This document shows, in pieces, positions 23,990 through 34,400 of a stretch of DNA of 64,000 bases (the stretch's first letter is position 1; every line of letters starts with the position of its first letter). The notes beneath the pieces were generated by a model, which searched no databases, was not told the origin of the DNA, and saw nothing but the letters and a program-made list of their open reading frames with translations. The position numbers and the translations under genes were made by a program. The DNA lies in assembly GCF_008905045.1 (NCBI RefSeq), contig NZ_VWMY01000023.1:1-64000 (forward strand). Reading direction: 5' to 3'. The stretch comes from Streptomyces albicerus (lineage in GTDB: Bacteria; Actinomycetota; Actinomycetes; Streptomycetales; Streptomycetaceae).

Positions 23990-26900
23990 CGGACCACCCG
24001 ACCAGAACCGGGAACGATTGCCGCCCTAAAATCATCGAACATATTCGATGGGATTCCGTACAGTCCAGGTGTAGATCGGTCCGCAATTTCGGGCCTTGAC
24101 ATTCGGAGGTGCTTCCATTCTCGCGCGCTGCCAGAAAACCCAGGCGGCTTTCGCTGTGGAAGAGCCGACTCCCGGACACGGCTCACGAATGCGCTATCCA
24201 CATCGAAAGCCAAAACTTTCCCGTCTGCACCGCGGAACTGCAGTGAATGCGCAGCATCCCCACTCATGTTCAAGTACAAACGGCCTTCTCCACTCAACGA
24301 AACGTTGCCAGCCGCATCGATCGCAAGACGCTGACTGTCAGGGTGGGAAGTCTGCGTCCGATAAACTGTGCAGCTGGAATTATGAACGAGGACTGGCGTG
24401 CCCTCCGCCACTACATAATACGTGTGCAGATCTGCAACAGTGAGGTTGTGGACAACGGACTGCTGGATCCAGCGGTCGACCGCTGTGATCTGTACGCGTG
24501 TTCCCGCGCTCGTGCGGAGCCACTGCCCAGATTGCAGGTCGGTGGCGTCGACCCATTCCTGCAGTTCGGGGACCCAGAACGGGTGGCCGTCCGTGGCCGT
24601 GACAGAGGCGATCTTGTCGTGCTTTTTGCCGTCCGTTCGGAAGGTGATCTTGACGAGGTGTTTGAGTCCTTCGCCCTTGATCTCGGCGGTGACCTTCTTG
24701 GCTGTGGTCTTGCCAGTCTTCGGGTCGGTGGCGAGGACTTTGTCGCCGATCTTGAGTTCTTCGATCGGCTTTGTGGTGCCGTCCGCGAGAAGGACCTCGG
24801 TGCCGGGGACGAAGCTGTTGCAAAGGCCACTCAGCCTGCCGCCGAATCCTGAGCCGGTCGCAAGGGCGATGGCACCTGCGGCGCCAAGTGCCTTGCCCAA
24901 GGAGGCGAGTTGCTTGGGGCAGTTGTTGCCCATACGTCCACAGGCATGGAACTTGGCGAGTTCCAACATGTGCTGGCCGCCTGCCAGCTCGTCCCCGTCG
25001 ACAGGATCCGTGATGTTTGAGGCGATGCCCTCCATGCCGGAGTCGGGCCGGTTCGGCAGGTCGTAGGTCTGAAGGATTTGATTGAGTTCGCTCTTGAAGT
25101 CCTGCGCGCGGTCCCAGTCGGCGGGGACGTGTACGCCGGGGAAGACCATCGTGTAGCCGGGGATCAGCGAGGGGCCGGTTGGGGCGGAGCTCCAGCCGCT
25201 GGTGGTCCACCAGCCGTTGTTGTAGCTGTTGCCGTCGCAGCCGTTGCAGCCCCAGCTGGGGTGGTTGAGGGGCTTGCCGCCGCTGTTCTTGGTGGGGGTG
25301 TTGTTGCCGTACTGGGCGCCGCCGCCGCATTCAATTGGTGAGGCGCAGGCCATGAGGCCGCTGGGGTCGCTCGATGTGATGGGGGTGTTGTCGGCGTAGC
25401 TGTAGCCGTTGAGTTGCTGGGGGTTCGCCGGGTCCATGAGGGGGTCGACGGAGATGAAGCGGCCGATGTCGGGGTCGTACTCGCGGGCTCCCAGGTGAGT
25501 GAGGCCGGTTGAAGCGTCGTTCGTGCCGCCGACGAAGGACTTGGTGCCGGGCCAGGAAGCCGGCTCGTTGCCGCGGAGGCCGCCGAAGGGCAGCGTGCGG
25601 CGCACATTCAGCTTCTGGGCGTCGGCGCTGATGGCGAGTTGGCCGGTGCCTTGGTGGTCGGCGAGGGTGAAGGAGATGCTGCCGTCGTTGTCCTGGACGG
25701 CCTGGTGGCCGCCGCCGAGGCCGACGTAGCGGGTGGCCTTCTTGGTGCTGGATCCCTTGGGCACGGTGATCTCGGTGTGCCCGAGGTAGAGGGTGGTTTC
25801 GGTGGGGGTGCGGGCGATCAGCCGGTTGCCGTCGGCGTCGTAGGTGTAGCGGGTGGTGTCGCTGGGGCTCCACTGCTGGGCCTCGGTGCCGTTGCAGGTG
25901 TAGAGCTGCAGGTCGGTGCCGTTGTCCTGGTTGGAGGACGGGACGTCAAGACACTTGTCGGTGGCCGGGTGATAGAGGGATGCGTCGTCCGCACGCTCGA
26001 TGAACGTCTGGTCCGCGCCGCCGTCGCAGGTGGACAGCTGGACCTTTGTGCCGCTGCCGGTGGCGCACTTGCCTAGCGCCTTGAGGATGTCCCCGGTGCG
26101 CTCCCACTGCTGGGCGTTGGAGCCGTTGCAGTCGTAGAGCTGGATCGGAGTGCCGTCCGCGTTCTGGCTGCTCTCGACGTCGACGCACTTGCCAGCCAGG
26201 CCCTTGATCGGACCGGCTGCGGTACCGGCGACCTTGGCGAGGTGGCCTTCGGCGTCCCAGGTGAGGGTCTGGGTGTCGCCTCCCAGGACACGGGTGCGGG
26301 TGTTGCCGGCCTCGTCGTAGGTGTAGCTGTCCTGGGACGTGACGCTTCCGGCCGTGGTGGTGCTGGATGCCAGCGCGTGCGGTCGCCGCTGCCCCGTCGG
26401 CGGGTAGGTGTAAGTGGTCTTCTCGTCCTTGTTGGTGTCGCCCATGGGGTCGTGCTGCGTCTGGGTGAGGCGGTTGCCAGTTTTGTCGTAGGTGTAGCTG
26501 TGCCAGTACGCGGCCGACCCGCCGGTCCCCTGGCTGGTCGGCGTGGCTGCGCAACTGGTGTCCGCTTCGGTCCAGGCTTCGGTCAGACGGCGCAGGTAGT
26601 CGTAGGTGTAGCACTGGGTGTCGGTGCCGGACCGGGAGACGTCTGCGGCGGAGAGGACGTTGCCGCTCTGGTCGTAGCGGTAGGTGGTGTCCTTGTCGAC
26701 GCCGGCGATGTCCTGACGGTCGACGCGGATGTTCGCCAGGCGCTGGGTTCCGGTCTCGTAGGCGTGGTTGACCCAGGTCTTCTTGCCGCCGCTGGTGTTG
26801 CCGAGTTCGTACTGCAGAGGCTTGCCGGTGAGGCTGTAGCTGATCTTGGTGCTGTAGCCGTCGCCGAGCATGGTCAGGGGGCGAAGTGTGTCCTCGTCGT

Positions 26901-29900
26901 AGGTGTAGCTGTAGCTGCCGCCGGGGAGTGCACCGGCGGCCGAGTAGGTCACACCGGCCACCACGCCGGACGGTTTGTAGGAGACGCCCGTCTGATACGT
27001 CCCGGCCAGGCCTGTCTCTGCTGTCGGGATGGTGACGGCCGTGCGCGTGGCACGGTAGAGCCGGTCGTACTGGGTGACCTCGTAGGTGTAGGCGTTGTTG
27101 CCGTCGTAGCGGGTGGCCTCGGCGAGCTGTCCCTTGCCGCCGGTGACCGTGTCGTAGACCCACTTGGCGCGCAGCGGACCGGTACTGCTGTTCTGGCGCA
27201 GTTCTGTTTGCCGGCCGAGTCCGTCGTAGAGGTGGGCGAGGACGGTGTTGCGGGCGTCCTTGGTGGTGGTGAGTTGGCCGCGGTCGTCGTACGTGCTGCG
27301 GGTGATGCCCTTGTCCGGGTCGTCCGCCGTGATCTGGCGGCCGAGCTGGTCGTAGGAGTAGCTCCAGGTGTTGCCCGCGGGGTCGGTCAGCTTCTCCAAC
27401 GCGCCCTGCTTGGTGTGGTCGTACGACGTCTTGTCGTAGGCGGCGTCGGCGGTGCGCTGGTGGTGTTGGCGTAGTTCGGTGGTCTGACCGCGGGCGTCCA
27501 CCAGGGTGGTGGTGGCGGTGCCGCCCTCCGGGGGGATGACCGTGGTGCGGTCGCCGCCGTAGATCGTCTTGGCGACGCCGAGGACGGTGCCGCCGTCGCC
27601 GGTTCCGGCGAGCGTCTTGGTCTCGGTCTCCCGGCCGAGCCCGTCATAGGTGTGGCGGATCTGGGTTTCGACGCTCAGCGCGTTATCAGGCTTGAACAGT
27701 TCCCCAGGGGTGGCGTCCTTGGTGTAGTAGGTGGCGAACTCCTTGCCGAGGTGGCCGCGTGCGTCGTAGAAGCTGTCCGTCAGCAGCAAGCCGCCGTCCG
27801 GCCCGGGCGACTGGGTCTGGCGCTGGCGCAGGAAGCCGTCGTAGAGCGTGTAGGCGGCGACTTGGCGACCGCCTCCCGCACTGAGAGTGCGGCTGGTGAC
27901 AGCCACCGGTTTGCCCTCGGTGACCTGGTAGTCGAACTGGAAGTTGGGCAGGCTGTTGCTCGTAGTGGAGCGGTCGGCGGTCCACACCTTGGTACTACGG
28001 CCCAGCGCGTCGTAGGCGAGCTTGGTCTTGTTCCCGTTGGTGTCGGTGATCTCCGCGGCCTGCCCCCGCTTGCCGTCCAGTGTGGTGACCGTCTTCTGCG
28101 CGGTGGACGCGTCCTGGGCGACGGCGGGCGGAGTGACTTCGGTGACGGAGCTTGCGAAGCCTGTGGTGGGGCTGTAGGTCAGAGTGCTGACACGGCCGTC
28201 GTTGCGGACGGTGCGGGCGGGGCTGGCGCCAACCGCCGCGGTCACATCGGCGGTCAGGTCGGTGGTGGTCAGCGGCCGCCCGTAGCCGTCATAGGTCGCG
28301 CCCGACTCAAGGTAGGTGGCGGTCGTGCCGTTGTGCTCCTTGAGGACGGCCGTGGCGGTCGCGTCGCCCTTGGTGGGGGCCGCGTCGTAGGCAAGGCCGT
28401 CGTAGGAAGTACGGGTGTCGGAAACGACGTCCTTGGAGCGGTCGGGCTTCGCGTCGCACGCGACACCGACGGTCTCTGTCCGCGAAGGCAGAGTGAGGAT
28501 GTTGTCGCTCGTGTTGGTGACGTAGGTGGTGCGGGTGCACCGGTTGTCCTGGGCTGCCGCGTTGTCTCCGTAGTCGTCGACCTGGGTGGGACGTCCGGCA
28601 ACGGTGTCGTGCTCGGTACTGGCGGAGGTGACGCGCCAAGCGGATCCCGCGCCCTCGTCCAGCGAGGCCCAGGTCTTGGTGTGAGCAGTGCCGGTGAAGT
28701 TGGCGGTGACGGTGCCCCAGTCCCGCTTCTTCTCCGCCGTCTCGTGGTACCAGGGGCGGTTCACGGTCTTGGCAAGGATCTTGCCGTTCGGGGCGGAATA
28801 GCTGACGGTCTTGTAGGCGAAGCCGGCTGCTGCTTCGTGGTCGGTGATGGGGTCGCCTTCACCGTCGCCCAGCGTGACGCTGACGGACTTGGTGCCGCCG
28901 GAGGTGGCTTTGCGGTCTCCGTCCATGCCCCGCAGGAAGAAGGTGTCGCCCTGGGAGAGCATCGCCGCGTCGCCGCCCAGGCCGCCGGTCTTGACCCGGA
29001 CGTGCCCGTAGCCTCGCCACTGTGACCAGGTCTTGAACTTCTCCTTGGTCAGGCCGTCATCGTCGTCGTAGTGCCAGGCCGCGTCCCCGAGATAGTCGTA
29101 CGCGGTGACCTGATCCGGAGCCCGGCCGGTGCGGTCGTGGGCGGTGACGGAGTCGACTACGTACTTGTTGAACCACTGCTGCTCGGGGTCGTCGCTGAAG
29201 CTGCCGCCGATGTACTGCGGGAAGCAGCGGGTGGTGTTGTTCTCCGGGGTTGGCAGGGCGTTCCAGTCGCAGACCGGTGCCGAGTAGTCGACGGAGATCT
29301 GCCCGCCGGATTCGTCGTCCACGGTGGACAGTCGCTCTTTGATGAACGGGGCGAAGCCGTCGCCGGTCTTGTCCAGGCGGTTTTCGAGCTGGGTGTACGT
29401 GAAGGTGGTCTTCGGAACAGTGATGGCGGGTTCGGCGGACTGGCCGGTGCGCTGGATGGAGTCGAGGAGCAACTGGTAGTCGGTGTCGGCCTTGCCCCAG
29501 CGGTGGCCCAGCTTCCAGGAGTCGATGTTGTCGTAGCCGCCGGCGGCGTTGAGCACTTGGGTGGCAACTGAGGTCAGCCGCTTACGAGTCCAGAACGTCG
29601 GGGCGAACTTGCCGTCGTCGCAGTCGGTTGCTTCGGCGCAGTTCAGATCCCAAGGGGTGTCGTACCAGTAGAAGGCGTCCGTGCCGATGGACGCGCAGTC
29701 GGTGTTGGCGTCGGGCAGGCAGCGTTCGGAGTTGCCGAAGGTGATCTTGGCCAGGGCCTTGGCGCTGTACATCGAGGACGACTTGAGGCCGTATTCGATG
29801 CGGTCCAGGTAGCCGCCCCGGGTATAGCGGGTGTCGTTGGCGGCTTCCTGGTTGCGGCCGTAGGAGTTCTTCTCCTGGTTGTAGTAGTAGGCGACGGCAT

Positions 29901-31311
29901 TGCCGTGGGTGTCGACGGCGTAGTCCAGGTTCCAGCGCCATGCCTGGTTGCACCAGGAGTCCGCGAAGGTGCTGGCGTGGCAGGGTTCCTCCGCGTCGTC
30001 ACCGAAGACGGGCGCGGTCCAGGTGGATCCCGTGGTTTCCTTGCCGTCGCTCCAGCCGGGCAGCCGGTGGTAGCCGAAGTAGTAGCGGGTGCCGTCCGGG
30101 GTGGTGACTCTCCAGTACTCGTCATTGTGGGCGCCGTTGCCGCGTACGTTGTCGGAAGATCCGTCGATCCGGTGGATCTTGGTTCCGTCGTCCTTCTTCA
30201 GCCGCCAGGAGTCCTTGCCGGCGGAGACGAGTTCACCACCCTTGCCATTGAAGGTGAGGTAGGCGTTGTCATATGCCCAGCAGAGGTCGCCCGGCTTGCG
30301 GCCTCCGTCGCCCACCACTCCGTCGTCGGCACACGGCTTGTAGCGGCGTTCGATGAAGCCGGGCCACAGGTCGAAGCCGTCACCGACCCAGGAGGACTGG
30401 TTGTTGGTACCGCCGGTTCTGCCGTCGATGCCGCCCGACGAGTAGGAGAGACCGACCTGCGGCTTCAGCCCGCCCGGGACCGCCGGTACCGGCATGTCGT
30501 AGGACCAGCTGAAGTCACCGGTGTTGAGGTTCGTCTTCCAGGTTGAGGATGCCGACAGCGGGGTGGCTGAGTAGTCACCCTTCCCTCCGTCTTCCGCCGC
30601 GACCGCGGCCAGCACGGTGGGAACCGTCTCCCTCAGCCTGACGCTGTTTGCAGTGAGCGTCTGCTTCTCGGTGTTGTTGACGGTCTTGAGGGGCTTACCG
30701 GTCTGGCAGCGCTTCTCTTGTGGGGTCGTCAGGACGCACTGCGGCAGCTCGACCAGGGTCAGGCGTGAGCCGTAGGAGCCACCGAAGGATTCGGTGAAGG
30801 CTGCGTAGTCGAGGGTGGTGCTCACGATGCCGGCGGTCGCGCTCTTTTCCGGCTGAAGGGTAAACAGAAGCCCGTTGAGATCCGCTTTCTCGGCTGTCTT
30901 GCGGTCGAGCAGCCGGGCTTTGACCGCACCGACAGCGTTGTCTTCCCGTTTGGTCTTGGGGGGTTGCTGCAGAGACAGGGGCAAGCCGTCGGCCTTGACC
31001 CGACGGGAAGAATCGGCGGGCTGGGCTTCGGGAAGTTCGACGCTCGCGGATGCGGTCTTCGGCCACCGTCCCTTCGGTACGGCCTTCGGGGTGCGGGGCC
31101 CCTTCATGGTCTTCCGCGGCGTGCTCTTGGTGATGGCAGTACCCTCAACGGGTTTCTCCGCCTTGGGCAGGGCGGGGCGCCCGTTGCCGTCGTCCGCCGC
31201 CACAACGGTGGGAGCCATCGCCTGTAGCAGCGTGCCTACCATCACCGCAGACGTCGCCAGGGCGATCCGGCGTCTCAGGGTGCGGATGTTCCTGCCCGAT
31301 CTGGCTTTCAT
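23986..31311 (-). CDS. RHS/YD-repeat polymorphic toxin with ricin-type lectin insert and Hint domain
   Basis: A 2441-residue secreted giant. Order: signal peptide (RRRIALATSAVMVGTLLQAM); N-terminal SpvB/TcB-like part (GDFSWSYDMPVPAVPGGLKP, LSYSSGGIDG); a long YD-repeat shell (many YDxxGR/Q motifs such as YDQLGRQ, YDGLGRQ); a ricin B-type beta-trefoil lectin at about 1700-1815 (GKCVDV, QLYDCNGSNAQQW, KCLDVPSS, QLYTCNGTEAQQW); the RHS core (GAREYDPDIGRFISVDPL, about 1945-1962) ending in the cleavage-type motif PITSSDPSGL (about 1979); a linker; a Hint domain at about 2163-2311 (CNSFVPGTEVLLADG, TDGHPFWV, ends VLVHNSS); and a ~130-residue toxin tip. ATG 31311 starts the signal peptide. Cotranscribed with the LamG gene upstream and immunity gene downstream. 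Confidence 0.9.
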   Translation of the reverse strand: MKARSGRNIRTLRRRIALATSAVMVGTLLQAMAPTVVAADDGNGRPALPKAEKPVEGTAITKSTPRKTMKGPRTPKAVPKGRWPKTASASVELPEAQPADSSRRVKADGLPLSLQQPPKTKREDNAVGAVKARLLDRKTAEKADLNGLLFTLQPEKSATAGIVSTTLDYAAFTESFGGSYGSRLTLVELPQCVLTTPQEKRCQTGKPLKTVNNTEKQTLTANSVRLRETVPTVLAAVAAEDGGKGDYSATPLSASSTWKTNLNTGDFSWSYDMPVPAVPGGLKPQVGLSYSSGGIDGRTGGTNNQSSWVGDGFDLWPGFIERRYKPCADDGVVGDGGRKPGDLCWAYDNAYLTFNGKGGELVSAGKDSWRLKKDDGTKIHRIDGSSDNVRGNGAHNDEYWRVTTPDGTRYYFGYHRLPGWSDGKETTGSTWTAPVFGDDAEEPCHASTFADSWCNQAWRWNLDYAVDTHGNAVAYYYNQEKNSYGRNQEAANDTRYTRGGYLDRIEYGLKSSSMYSAKALAKITFGNSERCLPDANTDCASIGTDAFYWYDTPWDLNCAEATDCDDGKFAPTFWTRKRLTSVATQVLNAAGGYDNIDSWKLGHRWGKADTDYQLLLDSIQRTGQSAEPAITVPKTTFTYTQLENRLDKTGDGFAPFIKERLSTVDDESGGQISVDYSAPVCDWNALPTPENNTTRCFPQYIGGSFSDDPEQQWFNKYVVDSVTAHDRTGRAPDQVTAYDYLGDAAWHYDDDDGLTKEKFKTWSQWRGYGHVRVKTGGLGGDAAMLSQGDTFFLRGMDGDRKATSGGTKSVSVTLGDGEGDPITDHEAAAGFAYKTVSYSAPNGKILAKTVNRPWYHETAEKKRDWGTVTANFTGTAHTKTWASLDEGAGSAWRVTSASTEHDTVAGRPTQVDDYGDNAAAQDNRCTRTTYVTNTSDNILTLPSRTETVGVACDAKPDRSKDVVSDTRTSYDGLAYDAAPTKGDATATAVLKEHNGTTATYLESGATYDGYGRPLTTTDLTADVTAAVGASPARTVRNDGRVSTLTYSPTTGFASSVTEVTPPAVAQDASTAQKTVTTLDGKRGQAAEITDTNGNKTKLAYDALGRSTKVWTADRSTTSNSLPNFQFDYQVTEGKPVAVTSRTLSAGGGRQVAAYTLYDGFLRQRQTQSPGPDGGLLLTDSFYDARGHLGKEFATYYTKDATPGELFKPDNALSVETQIRHTYDGLGRETETKTLAGTGDGGTVLGVAKTIYGGDRTTVIPPEGGTATTTLVDARGQTTELRQHHQRTADAAYDKTSYDHTKQGALEKLTDPAGNTWSYSYDQLGRQITADDPDKGITRSTYDDRGQLTTTKDARNTVLAHLYDGLGRQTELRQNSSTGPLRAKWVYDTVTGGKGQLAEATRYDGNNAYTYEVTQYDRLYRATRTAVTIPTAETGLAGTYQTGVSYKPSGVVAGVTYSAAGALPGGSYSYTYDEDTLRPLTMLGDGYSTKISYSLTGKPLQYELGNTSGGKKTWVNHAYETGTQRLANIRVDRQDIAGVDKDTTYRYDQSGNVLSAADVSRSGTDTQCYTYDYLRRLTEAWTEADTSCAATPTSQGTGGSAAYWHSYTYDKTGNRLTQTQHDPMGDTNKDEKTTYTYPPTGQRRPHALASSTTTAGSVTSQDSYTYDEAGNTRTRVLGGDTQTLTWDAEGHLAKVAGTAAGPIKGLAGKCVDVESSQNADGTPIQLYDCNGSNAQQWERTGDILKALGKCATGSGTKVQLSTCDGGADQTFIERADDASLYHPATDKCLDVPSSNQDNGTDLQLYTCNGTEAQQWSPSDTTRYTYDADGNRLIARTPTETTLYLGHTEITVPKGSSTKKATRYVGLGGGHQAVQDNDGSISFTLADHQGTGQLAISADAQKLNVRRTLPFGGLRGNEPASWPGTKSFVGGTNDASTGLTHLGAREYDPDIGRFISVDPLMDPANPQQLNGYSYADNTPITSSDPSGLMACASPIECGGGAQYGNNTPTKNSGGKPLNHPSWGCNGCDGNSYNNGWWTTSGWSSAPTGPSLIPGYTMVFPGVHVPADWDRAQDFKSELNQILQTYDLPNRPDSGMEGIASNITDPVDGDELAGGQHMLELAKFHACGRMGNNCPKQLASLGKALGAAGAIALATGSGFGGRLSGLCNSFVPGTEVLLADGTTKPIEELKIGDKVLATDPKTGKTTAKKVTAEIKGEGLKHLVKITFRTDGKKHDKIASVTATDGHPFWVPELQEWVDATDLQSGQWLRTSAGTRVQITAVDRWIQQSVVHNLTVADLHTYYVVAEGTPVLVHNSSCTVYRTQTSHPDSQRLAIDAAGNVSLSGEGRLYLNMSGDAAHSLQFRGADGKVLAFDVDSAFVSRVRESALPQRKPPGFSGSAREWKHLRMSRPEIADRSTPGLYGIPSNMFDDFRAAIVPGSGRVVR

Positions 31312-31392
31312 CTGCTTCTCGTTCCTCACAGGATCGACCAAGGTCAGTGCCGCTTCACCGCGGCCGGGAAGTCTCAGGTGCGTGCCGGATCT

Positions 31393-31419
31393 CCTCCCGG
31401 GGCGCACCGCCCCGGGAGG
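31393..31419. terminator. Intercistronic hairpin between the LamG and RHS genes
   Basis: Perfect 12-bp GC-rich arms cctcccggggcg and cgccccgggagg with a 3-base loop, placed between the LamG stop (31425) and the RHS start (31311). It could attenuate readthrough or stabilise the upstream message, setting toxin level below LamG protein level. Confidence 0.6.
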
Positions 31420-31424
31420 TCGGA

Positions 31425-34400
31425 TCAGCTGCCGGGTACTTGTGTGGGCACGTCGAACCAGCTGGCGGCCAGCTTTTCGATCTGTGCGTCCGTCAGAGGG
31501 CCCTCGAAGGCCCAGACGTCATCGACCAGGCCAGGGAAGTACTCACCGAACGTTCCAGCCTGCTTGGCACGGCCGACTTGCAGGGCGCCGGGGGCCTTGA
31601 AGGAGAGTGCGTTCTCCGCCCACGGGACCAGGTCCGTGCAGCCGGCCTGGTCCGGTGCCGCGTCGCCGTCGGCATCCGCGCAGGCGACTTCTTCGATGTT
31701 GCCGTTGACGTACAGCCTGACTTCCTTGGCGAATCCGTCGTAGACCACAGCAAGGTGGTTCCAGTCGCGGACGTCGTTGAAGTTCCCGTTGTCCGCCTCG
31801 CTCACGGCAGCTGCGTCAGAGTCTTGTGCGGGCAGGCTCAGCCGCCACCTGCCCAGCCCTTCTGGATCATTCGCATCGGGCGCGTACCGCACGGCGAAGG
31901 CACTGGTGCGGGTACCGTCCGCGCTGACGAGAGCGACCTCGTCTCCAGGGGTGGCCGATGCCTGGGCCCATGCCGTCACCGTGAAGCTGCCAGTGGTGTC
32001 CACCGGTATCCGGCTCGTGGCGCCATAGTCGTCGACACCGTCGAGTTCAACGCCTCCCAGATCAATGAATCCGGGGCCGGCCTTGGCACCGCTGCGCAGG
32101 TCCATCGTGTTGCCCTCGGCGGTGTCGTCCGGGGTCGTGGCCGTATCGGTGACGTCCTCGAACTTCCACCGTCCCTTGACCAGCGGGCGCTGCTTGAGCA
32201 TCTGCTTGACTTCGTCGGCGGAGACCGGACGGTCCAGCAGCCGCACGTCGTCGATGGTGCCCGGGAAGTAGCTCCTGATCTGGCCGCCGTAGTTGTCGGC
32301 CCCGATGTACATGGATTGGTCCGCGTAGAAGGCGCCGGACAGTGCCGTGGAACCGGCTTTCGTTCCGTTCACGTACAGGGTCAGTGTGTTGGCGATCGTG
32401 TCGTGGACGCCGACCAGGTGTACCCACTCCCCCACTCGGGCCGTGGTGCCCTCCGGCTGCATGGCGCGTACGGGCGTCGCGTCAGCGGCATCGGAGGAGT
32501 ACTGGTTGACGGCCCATCGGTCGTACGCCTGGGTGTAGTACAGCTCGAAGCCGGGGGCGAACTTGCCCGCCTGAGCGGTGATGATCGCCGGGCCGTCCGG
32601 CTTCTTGTCCAGTTTCGCCCAGGCTGAGACGGTGAAGCTTCGCGAGGTGTTCACGTGCGGCCCGCTGGTCTGTCCGATCTTCGCGTAGCCGTCGGTGCCG
32701 TTGAACTTGGCGGCCTTGCCCGCCACACCGGGGACACCGGTGGTCACACCGCCGTTGTACTTGGCGGGCAGCACACCACCGTGCCCGGTGATCTCGGTGG
32801 CGTCGGCCGGCTCGTCCAGGTCGAAGACCGCGACGGCGGGGCGGCCCGGGTCACCCACGGTCTGCTGGGCGAACAGTTTGTCCACCTCATCCTGGGCCAG
32901 CGGTTTGTCGAACAGGTGCAGGCCATCGACCGCGCCAGGGAAGAACGCGCTGGGGACGCCGCTGTAGGAGCCGGCGCCGATCTGCAGGCCGCGCCGTGCT
33001 TCCCAGGGGGTGCTGTAGGCGGTCTGGCCGACCAGCTTGCCGTCGACGAACAGCTCCAGCATGTCCCGTCCAGAACTGTAAGAACCGACCAGGTGCGTCC
33101 ACTTGTCGGCTGTCACCCCGCCGGGCTGGGCAGCCATCACCCGGGCGATGCCCGCGTCCGCGGCGTCGGCCTTGTACTGGTTGAACACCCAACGGTCGTA
33201 CGCCTTGGAGTAGTACAGCTCGAAGCCCGGCGCGTGATTGCCTGGCTGAGTGGCGATCACCGCGGCGCCATCGGGCATCTTTGACAGCTTCACCCACGCT
33301 GACACCGCGAACCCACCGCTGGTGTTCACCACCGAGAGATCGGTCGACGCGTAGCCGTCAGTGCCGTCGAAGGCTACGGCCGTTCCCCGAATGCCCGACA
33401 CGTTCGGCGTCACGCCACCGTGCAGCGCGGCGGTACGGGGCGGAGTCGACCCCTTGGCCTCGCTCCCGCCCGCGTCTTCGTCCAGCTGCCACGTCGCTCG
33501 TTCCGGCTGCCCCGCCTTCACACGGAAGCGGTAGCTGACGGGTGCTGAGGCGTTGCCCGCGGCGTCGAAGGACTTCACGTACAAGGTGTTGACGCCGACC
33601 TTGGGCGGCAGGACCTTGAGGGTCTTGGCGGCCCCACTCGCGGTCGTGATCGCATTGCCCGACGTCGGGTCGACATTGATGCCGTACCAATACTTGGTCA
33701 CTTGGCTGTCGTTGGCCGCGATCGTGAACGTGCCATACTTGCCGATCCCGTCGAACCACGGATCATCGGGATTGCCAGAATCGGATGCAGGATAATCGCT
33801 CGACGAGATCGCGGGCGGCTTGGGTGCCTTGGTGTCGTAGTAGAAGTAGCAGCCGGTCGCGTCGCCCGCATACGACCACGGCGAATACTGCGCCCCGTCG
33901 TAAGCCCGCGCGTACCAGTGGATCTGTTTGTTCTCCGGTATGGACGAAGGCAGCCCGATGGAGAATCCCGAGCCGGACTTCCTCGATCCGCTCACGGACG
34001 GCTTCCAGCGAACGATCAGTCCCTTACCGTCCCCGGCATCCCACTTGGCCTGGAACTGCACGGCGACGTTGTCACCGTCCGGGTCCGTGATGTCGTCGGC
34101 GTAGATTGTCCCCAAGGAGCGGCTCCGCGCCGCGCTGTCGGGCTTCTTGCACGTGCCGCCATACTCCATGCTCAGCTGCGACATCTTGATCTGCGCAGGA
34201 GGCCGGTTGTACTTGACGCGCAGGTAGGCCTTGTCCGAGAACCTCTTCCAGCCCTTGGCATCGCTCTCGCTCGAGGCCCGCATGCCGAACGTCATCGTCG
34301 ACCACTTGCCGTTCGCGGCCTGCTGCACGGCCGACTTGACGTCGAACTCCGCGTCCTTGGCCGCACAGCCGTCGTAGCCGTGCGCGAACGACTCGGACTT

